Below the pieces are notes generated by a model. The model had not been told where the DNA came from and made no database searches. It was given only the letters and a program-made list of their open reading frames with translations. Position numbers and translations under genes: made by a program. DNA of 15,814 bases, taken from assembly GCA_018725535.1 (NCBI GenBank), contig QLUS01000026.1:1-15814 (forward strand). The letters run 5' to 3'. Within the stretch, counting starts at the first letter, position 1, and each line of letters begins with the position of its first letter. The stretch comes from Bacillota bacterium (GTDB taxonomy: Bacteria > Bacillota > UBA994). Shown here piece by piece: positions 1-7,400 of the stretch.

Positions 1-87
1 TATAAGGAGGCGATGTGTTAGTTCTGCTGTCGTTGGCTGGTGTAAGTGGTGTAAATCTAGGTCCTACTATTCTGAAGGAGGGAAACC

Positions 88-1302
88 ATGAAAAGAAAAC
101 TTCTCGGCGTAACTGTTGTGCTAGTTCTTCTCACAACCCTGCTCTTTACAGGCTGCAGACCCGCAGCGCGTCCCGAACAACCCCCGATTAAAATCGGAGC
201 TCTGGCCTCGTTGAGCGGCGTGCTACAGGACTACGGCACGCAATTTAGGCGCGGCTTTGAGCTTGGTCTTGAGTTTATGACCGAGGGCAAAATGGAAGTC
301 GCCGGTCGCAAAATCCAGGTAATCTGGGAAGATACGACCACCGTCCCAGCAGTAGCGAGGGAGCGCGCTATCAAGCTCCTTACCCAAGACAAGGTAGACC
401 TTCTGGTTGGGGTTACGTCTTCGGCTGATGCGATTGCTGTGCTACCGGTCGCACAGGAGTTTAAGCGCATAATCATTGTCGAGCCCGCCGCAGCTGACGT
501 TATTACAGGGATGTTCTGGAACCGCTATGTGTTTCGCACAGGCAGAAATACTGCACAAGATGCCATTGCCATGGCTGACATAGTGGCTAAGCCTGGCGTT
601 AAGGTAGCGACACTTGCCCCCGACACAGCCTTTGGCCGCGCCGGAGTTACGCCGTTTGTGCCGCAGGCTCTAGCCCGTGGCGCGACGGTGGTGGCGCAAG
701 AGTTCGCGCCCGTTGCCACAACAGACTTTACGCCGCATATCTTGCGCCTGATTGCTGCTGACCCTGACTACCTGTATGTCATTTGGGCAGGTGCGAACAA
801 CCCGTGGCGTCAACTCGTGGAACTTGACGTGCGCGGCAAAGGTATCAACATAGTTACGGGTGCGCCGGAGATTGCCGCCCTGCGTCTGATGAATGACATG
901 GTCGGCATGCGTGGCTTTACCGTGTACTACCACACTGTGCCACCCACTAACCCCATGAATGATTGGCTAATCAAGACCCATCAGCAGCGCTTCGGCTCAC
1001 CGCCCGACATATTCACCTCAGGTGGAATGGCCAATGCCGCAGCTTTGATCACTGCCCTGCGCAAAACCGAGGGGAAGACCGACAGCGAGCTCTTGATTAG
1101 CACGCTCAGGGGCATGCAGTTTGATTCACCCACCGGCAGGCGCCACTTCCGCTCAGAAGACCACCAAGCCATACAGCCGCTGTTTGAAATTACGCTCGAA
1201 GCGGTCCCCGGTGTCGACCATCCGGTGCCAAAACTCGTACGCGTAATTTCCGCAGAAAGGCTGACGCCGCCGGTAACTGTTCCGACAGGAGCACCGCGGT
1301 AA
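88..1302 (+). CDS. Branched-chain amino-acid-type (HAAT) ABC transporter substrate-binding lipoprotein
   Basis: This is the extracytoplasmic receptor of the ABC importer encoded directly downstream; it captures the solute and delivers it to the LivH/LivM permease. The 404-residue product begins with a lipoprotein signal: Lys/Arg at 2-4, a hydrophobic stretch at 8-20 and a lipobox LFTGC with Cys23 as the lipidated residue. The mature part is a type I periplasmic-binding fold of the LivJ/LivK kind (Peripla_BP_6 family): IKIGALASLSG at 34-44 is the usual first strand and ligand loop, and GVTSSADAIAVLPVA at 108-122 matches the second ligand-contact segment. The length is normal for the family. 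The ATG at 88 is preceded by AAGGAGGG at 75-82. Members bind branched-chain amino acids, amides, urea or aromatic and other carboxylic acids, so the ligand cannot be read from the sequence. The downstream CoA and esterase genes suggest an organic acid rather than an amino acid (inference). Confidence 0.93.
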   Translation: MKRKLLGVTVVLVLLTTLLFTGCRPAARPEQPPIKIGALASLSGVLQDYGTQFRRGFELGLEFMTEGKMEVAGRKIQVIWEDTTTVPAVARERAIKLLTQDKVDLLVGVTSSADAIAVLPVAQEFKRIIIVEPAAADVITGMFWNRYVFRTGRNTAQDAIAMADIVAKPGVKVATLAPDTAFGRAGVTPFVPQALARGATVVAQEFAPVATTDFTPHILRLIAADPDYLYVIWAGANNPWRQLVELDVRGKGINIVTGAPEIAALRLMNDMVGMRGFTVYYHTVPPTNPMNDWLIKTHQQRFGSPPDIFTSGGMANAAALITALRKTEGKTDSELLISTLRGMQFDSPTGRRHFRSEDHQAIQPLFEITLEAVPGVDHPVPKLVRVISAERLTPPVTVPTGAPR

Positions 1303-1315
1303 CCCCAAGCACGGT

Positions 1316-1320
1316 GGAGG
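1316..1320 (+). promoter_or_regulatory. Ribosome binding site deciding the livG start
   Basis: GGAGG lies 8 nt before the ATG at 1329. It overlaps an in-frame GTG at 1314 that would add five residues, so the ATG at 1329 is the better start. Confidence 0.75.
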
Positions 1321-1328
1321 TGGCCGGT

Positions 1329-2102
1329 ATGTCAAACGCTCTTATCGAAACCCAGAATCTAACTATAAATTTTGGCGGGCACAGGGCGGTTGACGACCTT
1401 AGCCTTTCTATTGAGCAAAATACCTTTACTGCTATCATTGGGCCAAACGGCGCAGGGAAAACGACTTTCTTTAACTTGCTGAGCGGCCTGTTGCAGCCAA
1501 CCTCCGGCAGAATTCTCTTTAAGGGGGCAGACATTACTGGTCTGTCCCCTATGCAGCGCGTCGCTTTAGGCATAGGCCGCTCGTTTCAGCTCACTAACGT
1601 TTTCCCCACGCTCACTGTGCATGAAAACGTGCGCTTGGTGTTGCAGTCGCGCGAGCGGGTGGGGTGCCGCCCATTGACGTCATACAGGCGTTTCCCAGAG
1701 CTTATAGCGGAAGCCGAACAAATCCTCGCAGACGTCCTATTGCTCGGGAAGGGCCACTTGCCGGCAGCCCGTCTCTCACACGGCGAGCAGCGCAAATTAG
1801 AGATGGCCATGGTCCTAGCCATGCGGCCGCAACTACTCCTCTTAGACGAGCCAACCGCCGGGATGGCACTAGAAGAAGTGCCGGTGATGTTAGAGCTGTT
1901 GACGCACGCTAAAGCGCGGGGAGAAAGCACTATCGTGCTGATAGAACACAAGATGGATCTAGTGACCAAGCTATCTGACCGCGTGTTGGTGTTGGTAAAT
2001 GGCGCACTTCTCACCGAGGGAACGCCTGCAGAAGTCGCCAAGAACCCGGACGTGCTTAAGGCCTATCTAGGGGGAGGGATTAGGCGTGAAGCCACTGCTT
2101 AA
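1329..2102 (+). CDS. livG: ABC transporter ATP-binding protein LivG
   Basis: This is one of the two cytoplasmic ATPases that power the HAAT importer. From the ATG at 1329 it has 257 residues, normal for LivG. Visible motifs are Walker A GPNGAGKTT at 38-46, signature LSHGE at 149-153 (the LSxGE form usual in LivG), Walker B LLLLDEPTAG at 169-178 and the H-loop His207 in IEHKMD. The C-terminal DVLKAYLG is the standard LivG ending. A GTG at 1314 in the same frame would lengthen the protein but overlaps the ribosome binding site. It lies 26 nt after the receptor gene, and its last 17 nt overlap livF, which implies translational coupling. The family assignment is secure; the transported solute is not known. 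Confidence 0.96.
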   Translation: MSNALIETQNLTINFGGHRAVDDLSLSIEQNTFTAIIGPNGAGKTTFFNLLSGLLQPTSGRILFKGADITGLSPMQRVALGIGRSFQLTNVFPTLTVHENVRLVLQSRERVGCRPLTSYRRFPELIAEAEQILADVLLLGKGHLPAARLSHGEQRKLEMAMVLAMRPQLLLLDEPTAGMALEEVPVMLELLTHAKARGESTIVLIEHKMDLVTKLSDRVLVLVNGALLTEGTPAEVAKNPDVLKAYLGGGIRREATA

Positions 2103-2799
2103 GGTTGATGACATATCCTCATTTATCGGGCCTTTTCACATTTTGCAGGGGGTGTCGCTAGAGGTCTACCCCGGCGAAGTTGTGGTCATCCTCGGGCGTA
2201 ACGGGGCCGGAAAGACTACTACTTTGCGCTCGATTGTCGGGCAAGTCCCTCCCTCCAAGGGAGCCATCACGCTTGACGGCGTCTCGCTGGTAAACATGCC
2301 GACACACATAGCTGTGCGCCAAGGAATCGGCTATGTTCCCGAGGACTATGGCGTATTCGACTTGCTCACTGTCGAAGAAAACCTAGCCCTAGCAATGCGG
2401 CAGCGCGACAAACCTACACACAACCGCCACGACGAAGTACTGGAGATTTTCCCGGACCTGCGGATTGCCTTTAGGCGCCTAGCCATGACCTTGAGCGGCG
2501 GGCAGCGGCAGATGCTCTCCATTGCGCGCGCCCTGCTCAACGAAAACAAAATTATCCTAATCGACGAACCGAGCAAGGGACTTGCGCCAATCGTAATAGA
2601 GCGTATACAAAAAGTTTTGCTTAGCCTAAAGAAAAAGAGCACCATCGTCTTAGTCGAGCAGAACTTTGCCCTGGCCTGCGCGGTGGGGGACCGCTACTAC
2701 ATCATCAATGACGGGCGCACAGTGCTAAATGGCTCCATCGATGATCTAATCGACGACACAGCCCTGCAACAAACGCACTTGGGCCTGATGCCGGCTTAG
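2086..2799 (+). CDS. livF: ABC transporter ATP-binding protein LivF
   Basis: This is the second ATPase of the importer, expected to pair with LivG. The 237-residue product starts at a GTG 8 nt after GGAGG (2073-2077) inside the livG coding end. It has Walker A GRNGAGKTT at 37-45, signature LSGGQ at 136-140 and Walker B IILIDEPSKG at 156-165. The VEQN segment at 190-193 stands where most ABC ATPases have the H-loop His; VEQN is usual in LivF proteins, so this is a family trait and not a defect. The length and order livG-livF are typical. It is followed by livH after a 26-nt gap. Confidence 0.96.
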   Translation: MKPLLKVDDISSFIGPFHILQGVSLEVYPGEVVVILGRNGAGKTTTLRSIVGQVPPSKGAITLDGVSLVNMPTHIAVRQGIGYVPEDYGVFDLLTVEENLALAMRQRDKPTHNRHDEVLEIFPDLRIAFRRLAMTLSGGQRQMLSIARALLNENKIILIDEPSKGLAPIVIERIQKVLLSLKKKSTIVLVEQNFALACAVGDRYYIINDGRTVLNGSIDDLIDDTALQQTHLGLMPA

Positions 2800-2825
2800 C
2801 CTCGCATTAAAAAGGAGATGAGACC

Positions 2826-3692
2826 ATGCACATTTTCGTCATGCTCTTGGTTAATGGGCTAGCTGAGGGGGCATTAATCTTCTTAATGGCCGCAGGGCTC
2901 TCTGTCATCCTCGGGCTAGTCGGAGTAGTTAATTTTGCCCACGGCACAATGTTTATTTGGGGCGGGTACATGAGCATATGGGTGTATCGCCTGACTGGGA
3001 GCTTCCCGCTGGCCTTGCTGGCTGCACTGGCGACAGGCCTGATTATGGGGGTCGTCTTTGAACGCTTTTTTGTGAAGCCGGTGTACGGCAAGGTCACAAG
3101 TCAAATCCTGATAACACTTGGCTTGATGATCATCTTTACCGACCTAGTGAGGCTTTTGTGGGGGCCTAACCCCATTCCTATGGTCCGACCGCCCTTGCTT
3201 GACGGCACTTGGGTATTCGGCCAGGTGATTATCGCGCGTTACAGGGTCTTTCTTATTGCAGTGGGTCTCTTCGTGGCAGTCGGCATCAATTACCTAATCA
3301 ACAAGACGCGCATTGGCATGGTTATGCGGGCGGGCATTCAGTCGCCCGAGATGGTGCAGGCTCTAGGCATTAACATTAAGCTCTATTTTGCCGCCGTTTT
3401 CGCGGGCGGAGCCGGGCTGGCCGCGCTAGGCGGAGCGCTGTATGCGCCCTTAGTCGGGAGCGTTTGGTCAGGCATGGGCATTGACAATCAGATTCTTGCC
3501 TTTATCGTGGTGATACTTGGCGGCATGGGTTCTTTCTACGGGTCGGCTGTCGGCAGCATACTTATTGGCCTCACCAGCGCATTCACAGCGTGGTTTTTCC
3601 CGCCCCTCACGGCGTATTCTACCTTGCTGATCATGGTTGTGGTGTTGTCGTTAAAGCCTGAAGGTCTCTTTGGGTTGGCGGTGAGAAAATGA
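2826..3692 (+). CDS. livH: Branched-chain amino-acid-type ABC transporter permease LivH
   Basis: This is one of the two membrane subunits forming the transport channel. The 288-residue protein is strongly hydrophobic, with about eight predicted membrane segments. It carries the LivH hallmark GLVGVVNFAHG at 30-40, the cytoplasmic coupling (EAA-like) helix RAGIQSPEMVQALGIN at 168-183, the ILGGMGSFYGS segment at 230-240 and the C-terminal LKPEGLFG at 276-283. The ATG at 2826 follows AGGAG (2813-2817) at 8 nt. The stop overlaps the start of livM by 4 nt (ATGA), so the two permeases are probably translated in a coupled way. It is intact and of normal length. Confidence 0.96.
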   Translation: MHIFVMLLVNGLAEGALIFLMAAGLSVILGLVGVVNFAHGTMFIWGGYMSIWVYRLTGSFPLALLAALATGLIMGVVFERFFVKPVYGKVTSQILITLGLMIIFTDLVRLLWGPNPIPMVRPPLLDGTWVFGQVIIARYRVFLIAVGLFVAVGINYLINKTRIGMVMRAGIQSPEMVQALGINIKLYFAAVFAGGAGLAALGGALYAPLVGSVWSGMGIDNQILAFIVVILGGMGSFYGSAVGSILIGLTSAFTAWFFPPLTAYSTLLIMVVVLSLKPEGLFGLAVRK

Positions 3693-4693
3693 CAGCTAAG
3701 CGTTGGCTTTGGGCGTCTTATGCCGTAGCGCTAATCTTGCTCTTGGTTTTGCCTCACGCAATCGGGGTCATGACGCGGGAGCTAATCGGGAGAATTTTTA
3801 TTCTAGCTGTGTTTGGCATGAGCTATGACATTCTCAGGGGCTACACTGGGATTATTAACCTTGGGCACGCCGCGTTTTTTGGCGGGGGAACGTACATTGC
3901 CGGCATTATGTTTACACGGCTAGGCACTTCTGCATCCGCTTCGCTGCTCGCGGTGGCGTTAGCTTGGGCTTTTGCCGTGATCTTAGCTTTGGTCATGGGA
4001 CAATTCGCCTTCCGCAATACTGGGGCTGGCGGTGTGCTAGCCTGCGCCATGATTACGCTGGCCTTTGGCGAGATTGTGCGCCACACGGCCGAAACCTTCC
4101 GCCAGTTTACACAAGGGGCGGACGGCTTAACCTTTGCTGTGCCTGTGATATTTCGCGACCGCATCGGGATGTACTACTACGCCCTGCTGTTTCTTGTGGT
4201 GATGACTTTGCTGCTTAGGCAGTTCATTAATTCGCCTGCCGGCCGCGTGCTGCAGGCCATCCGCGACAACGAACAGCGCGCACGGTTCCTAGGTTACGAT
4301 GTAAGGAAGTATAAGCTGCTGGCTTTGGTCACAGCTGCTCTGGCTGCGTCTTCGGCCGGCTTTATGTTTGCTTTGCTCACCCGTTTCGCCAACACCGACC
4401 TGCTGAGCGTGCAAAACACCCTAAACGCCTTGCTGTTCACCATTGTCGGCGGCACAGGCACATTGTATGGAGCTATAGTTGGCACGGCCTTCGTGCAATT
4501 AGTGCAAAGCTATCTGTTGGAACTGCGCGGCATCCACGAGATTTTTGCGCGCTGGCAGATCTTTTTTGGAGCGATCTATGTTTTGGTGGTACTGTATATG
4601 CCGCTTGGGATGGTGGGTGCGTTCCTGCGCATTAAGGGGAGCCTCGCGTACTGGCGCACGTCAGGCGGCAATCACACAAGGGCAGGTGACTAG
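3689..4693 (+). CDS. livM: Branched-chain amino-acid-type ABC transporter permease LivM
   Basis: This is the second channel-forming subunit of the importer. The 334-residue hydrophobic protein has the LivM landmarks GYTGIINLGHAAFFGGGTY at 51-69, the coupling helix SPAGRVLQAIRDNEQRARF at 182-200 followed by LGYD, and VGGTGTLYGAIVG at 253-265. Its ATG overlaps the livH stop (ATGA) and no strong separate ribosome binding site is visible, which fits coupled translation. The end is a polar 20-residue tail. The condensing-enzyme gene begins only 2 nt after the stop, so transporter and enzyme genes share a transcript. In many relatives the cassette is followed by an acyl-CoA ligase; here the neighbour is a KAS III-like enzyme instead. 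Confidence 0.95.
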   Translation: MTAKRWLWASYAVALILLLVLPHAIGVMTRELIGRIFILAVFGMSYDILRGYTGIINLGHAAFFGGGTYIAGIMFTRLGTSASASLLAVALAWAFAVILALVMGQFAFRNTGAGGVLACAMITLAFGEIVRHTAETFRQFTQGADGLTFAVPVIFRDRIGMYYYALLFLVVMTLLLRQFINSPAGRVLQAIRDNEQRARFLGYDVRKYKLLALVTAALAASSAGFMFALLTRFANTDLLSVQNTLNALLFTIVGGTGTLYGAIVGTAFVQLVQSYLLELRGIHEIFARWQIFFGAIYVLVVLYMPLGMVGAFLRIKGSLAYWRTSGGNHTRAGD

Positions 4694-4695
4694 AC

Positions 4696-5721
4696 ATGAA
4701 GACAAACAGAGGTGCCGTTGTCGGCATTGCGGGTTTGGGCGTGTATGTGCCGGAAGCCATAGAAAGCAGCCAAGATATTGCACTTAAGACAGGTATTCCG
4801 GCCGAAGTAGTCGCCGAGAAGTTAGGCCTAAGACAAAAGCATGTGGCTAGACTCGACGAGCACGCCTCCGACATGGCACTTGCTGCCTCTAAGATGGCGC
4901 TTGGGGGATTCGACCCCGCCGCACTTGACGCCGTAGTGTATTTCGGCAGTTCCCACAAAGACTATCCCGTATGGTCGGTTGCCTCGAAGCTGCAATATGA
5001 ACTTGGGGCGCATCAGGCTTTTGCCACAGAGATTATGTCGCTCTGTGCCGGCTTTACTGTGGCGCTGCGCATGGTCAAAGGCATGATGCTTGAGGATACG
5101 ACCATGGACAATGTGCTGTTAGCCGCCGGTACGAAGGAGTCATCACTGCTAGACTATGCTAATCCGCGCTTACGCTTTATGTTTAACTTTGGTGACGGCG
5201 GCGCGGCAGTGTTACTACGCAAGGGATGGCACGAAAACGTGGTGTTGGAGTCACACCACATCACTGCTGGCTTCTTCCACAAGCACGTCAAGGTATTGGA
5301 GGGCGGCTCAGTTAATCCACTAAGCGGGCATGCTTTCCCTCCGCAGGCAGGTTTGCTCGAGGTTATTGACCCAGAGGAGATGAAGGAACGCCTAGACCCT
5401 ATTTCCTTTAAGAACTTTGTCAGGGTGGTGGAGTGCGCACTTGAGAAAAGCGGCAAAAGCACGCGCGACCTAAACTTCCTAGCATCGGTGCACTTTAAGC
5501 GCTCCATGCACCAGCAGATTCTTGCGGCCTTAGGGCTTAACGAACAAAACAGCTATTACTTAGAGGACTACGGCCACGTGCAGGCTGCTGACCAGATTAT
5601 TGCTCTGTGGGAGGCGTCGAGGAGGGGTCTGCTTAAGGATGGAGACATAGTGGCCTTGATGGCTGCAGGGACCGGGTACACCTGGGGTGCGACCATTCTG
5701 CAGTGGGGTGCGGTCAGGTAG
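4696..5721 (+). CDS. KAS III / thiolase-superfamily condensing enzyme (3-oxoacyl-ACP synthase III-like)
   Basis: This 341-residue cytoplasmic enzyme has the FabH/KAS III layout and is expected to make or break a C-C bond in an acyl-thioester through a cysteine acyl-enzyme. The nucleophile is Cys117 in SLCAGF, matching the ACAGF motif of FabH. His266 in SVHFKRS sits where FabH has its PHQAN His. Where FabH has the catalytic Asn of GNTSAAS, this protein has His294 in DYGHVQAAD, giving an apparent Cys-His-His set. The C-terminal GTGYTWGA at 325-332 matches the usual GGGxxWGA. Its position 2 nt after livM, with no fatty-acid synthesis genes nearby, argues against housekeeping FabH. A role on an imported or catabolic acyl-CoA is likelier (inference). 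Relatives include KAS III-like enzymes of secondary metabolism and HMG-CoA synthase-like proteins. The fold is confident; the reaction is not known. Confidence 0.85.
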   Translation: MKTNRGAVVGIAGLGVYVPEAIESSQDIALKTGIPAEVVAEKLGLRQKHVARLDEHASDMALAASKMALGGFDPAALDAVVYFGSSHKDYPVWSVASKLQYELGAHQAFATEIMSLCAGFTVALRMVKGMMLEDTTMDNVLLAAGTKESSLLDYANPRLRFMFNFGDGGAAVLLRKGWHENVVLESHHITAGFFHKHVKVLEGGSVNPLSGHAFPPQAGLLEVIDPEEMKERLDPISFKNFVRVVECALEKSGKSTRDLNFLASVHFKRSMHQQILAALGLNEQNSYYLEDYGHVQAADQIIALWEASRRGLLKDGDIVALMAAGTGYTWGATILQWGAVR

Positions 5722-5826
5722 TCCTTTAGGCTCTTTGCAGGTAGTGGTAGCACCTCTAGCGAACTTTTGTCCTGAAGTGAGACTTTAGGGGACCTCGCCA
5801 GAGGCTTGCAGAAAGAGTGATAAGGC

Positions 5827-6450
5827 ATGAACGGAAATTCAGGGTATCCGGAACGCGCCACCGGGGTGCAACTGCCCAAAACCGCGCGCGGGCAGATCAC
5901 TTTTGACAAACTTATTAAGGCGGCAGAGAAGGTTATTGGCGAAAGCGGCTATCATGAAGCCTCTGTGTCGGCTATTACCCAAGCAGCCGAGGTGGGGATG
6001 GGCACGTTCTACCTCTATTTCCGCACCAAGAAAGACATCTTCCGTGAGCTCATTTACTATGTACACCACGACTTGCGTAGGTTTATCCAGATTTCTGTTG
6101 CGGATATTGCCGACCGTAAAGACGCAGAAGTTCTGGGTATCCAAGCCTTTTACCGCTATTGCCTTGAACACCCGCATTTGTACGCTATTATCCGCGAGGC
6201 CGAGTTCGTGGACTACGAGATTTTTCGCTGGCACTACAGCAACTTTGCTAGGGGCTATGCGGGGCACTTGCGGGTCGCGATGACTAAAGGACAGGTGAAA
6301 CAGCTGGACCCCGAGATGTTGGCGTACTGCCTAATTGGTATTAGTGTCTTTACAGGTATGCGGTGGCCGTGTTGGGAAGGGAAGCTGCCCAGTAAGGAGG
6401 AAATCGACACTTTGCGCGAGTTTATCCTGAGCGGGATTTCACCGGCATAG
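5827..6450 (+). CDS. TetR/AcrR-family transcriptional regulator
   Basis: This 207-residue protein is a one-component repressor-type regulator. The N-terminal DNA-binding domain spans about residues 24-72 and carries the TetR signature: AAEKVIGESGYHEASVSAI, then the recognition helix region VGMGTFYLYFRTKKDIF at 56-72. The rest is the variable helical ligand-binding domain, which gives no clue to the effector. The start is preceded by AGAGTGA at 5814-5820, a modest ribosome binding site. It lies 105 nt after the condensing-enzyme gene and 38 nt before the first hydrolase gene, in the same direction. The likely targets are the surrounding importer and CoA genes, with an acyl-CoA or the imported acid as effector (inference). 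The 5722-5826 gap holds only weak inverted and direct repeats, so no operator can be named. Confidence 0.92.
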   Translation: MNGNSGYPERATGVQLPKTARGQITFDKLIKAAEKVIGESGYHEASVSAITQAAEVGMGTFYLYFRTKKDIFRELIYYVHHDLRRFIQISVADIADRKDAEVLGIQAFYRYCLEHPHLYAIIREAEFVDYEIFRWHYSNFARGYAGHLRVAMTKGQVKQLDPEMLAYCLIGISVFTGMRWPCWEGKLPSKEEIDTLREFILSGISPA

Positions 6451-6473
6451 GATAAACCCGCGACAGGACTTTG

Positions 6474-6478
6474 GGAGG
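6474..6478 (+). promoter_or_regulatory. Ribosome binding site deciding the hydrolase start
   Basis: GGAGG, within GGGAGGTGG, lies 10 nt before the ATG at 6489. The in-frame TTG at 6471 lies upstream of this site and has no site of its own, so 6489 is preferred. Confidence 0.7.
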
Positions 6479-6488
6479 TGGCCTCACG

Positions 6489-7382
6489 ATGAAGAACTAT
6501 CCTGTTAATCTGGTGACATTGCCAAACGGTGAAACAATCGCTTACCGCGAGGCAGGGCAGGGCGAACAGACTGTCGTGCTCTTGCATGGCAACATGAGCT
6601 CGAGCCTCTTTTTTGATACCCTGATGGAGCAGATGGAAGCTGACTACAAGCTGATAGCTTTTGATATGCGTGGGTTTGGGGACTCAAGCTATAACCGGCC
6701 GATTACGTCGCTCTTGGACTTGGCGCAAGACGTTGTGCAGGCAAGCGAAGCGTTAGGGCTAAAGAGTTTTTCTATGCTTGGCTGGTCAACTGGCGGGGGT
6801 GTGGCGCTAGAGCTAGCCGCTAGCAGGCCCGACTTAGTGGATAGAGTCATCTTGGTTAACTCCGTTAGTCTAACCGGCTATCCCATGTTTAAGAAGGACG
6901 CTGCCGGGCAGCCAAAGCTAACCGAGCGCATAACGACGCGAGAAGAAGTAGCGACAGACCCGGTACAAGTGCTGCCTATCCTGCACGCTTACGCTACCGA
7001 CAACAAAGAGCTGCTGCGGTCTGTCTGGAATGCTCTTATCTACCACGAGGCGAAGCCCTGTCCACAGCGGTACGAGAGGTATTTAGAGGCTATGCTTAAG
7101 CAGCGCAACTTAGTCGATGTCGACTACGCGCTAATTACCTTTAACATGACTGCTGCACATAACGGCGTGGTGGCGGGAACTGGGCGCATAGACTTAGTAC
7201 AGGCACCGGTGCTAGTGGTGCAAGGAGAGAATGACCGAGTGGTGCCGCTGGCTTGGGCGAAAGATACTGCCGCAGCGCTTGGGAGTAAGGCTGCCTTACA
7301 TATGCTTCCGGGTGTCGGGCACTCTCCTTTCACGGACAGCCTAGACGAGTTAGTGGCACTACTCTCAGCTTACTTGCGCTAG
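6489..7382 (+). CDS. Alpha/beta hydrolase, possibly an intracellular polyhydroxyalkanoate depolymerase / hydroxyacyl-ester hydrolase
   Basis: This 297-residue cytoplasmic protein has no signal peptide. It shows the full alpha/beta-hydrolase set: oxyanion loop LLHGN at 31-35, the RGFG turn at 61-64, nucleophile elbow GWSTGG with Ser100, acid Asp249 in GENDR and His278 in GVGHSP. The pattern of GWSTGG, RGFGDSSYNRPITS at 61-74 and LKQRNLVDVDYALITFN at 203-219 resembles, from memory, the intracellular short-chain-length PHA depolymerase (PhaZ) proteins of Bacillus, which use a GWSxGG serine. If so, it would release 3-hydroxyacids from oligomers or esters. No PHA synthase or phasin is visible in the window, so another ester or C-C substrate is possible. 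The hydrolase fold is certain; the PHA assignment is tentative. It is followed 18 nt later by the CoA-transferase gene. Confidence 0.9.
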   Translation: MKNYPVNLVTLPNGETIAYREAGQGEQTVVLLHGNMSSSLFFDTLMEQMEADYKLIAFDMRGFGDSSYNRPITSLLDLAQDVVQASEALGLKSFSMLGWSTGGGVALELAASRPDLVDRVILVNSVSLTGYPMFKKDAAGQPKLTERITTREEVATDPVQVLPILHAYATDNKELLRSVWNALIYHEAKPCPQRYERYLEAMLKQRNLVDVDYALITFNMTAAHNGVVAGTGRIDLVQAPVLVVQGENDRVVPLAWAKDTAAALGSKAALHMLPGVGHSPFTDSLDELVALLSAYLR

Positions 7383-7400
7383 CGAGGGGGAGCTTAAACT

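Noticed and set aside
1..21. AAGGAGG followed by ATG TGT TAG, or the last codons of an upstream gene ending in TAG at 19-21
   Set aside because: The site-to-ATG spacing is too short and the frame has two codons. An upstream gene end is possible but six codons cannot support it.
2653..2664. LivF with VEQN where the H-loop His should be
   Set aside because: This is the usual form in LivF proteins, not a defect.
5722..5826. Candidate operator or promoter before the TetR gene (CCTC/GAGG at 5793-5804; AGGCT...TTGCAG repeated at 5728-5740 and 5802-5811)
   Set aside because: The repeats are short and imperfect and no -10/-35 pair fits; too weak to call.
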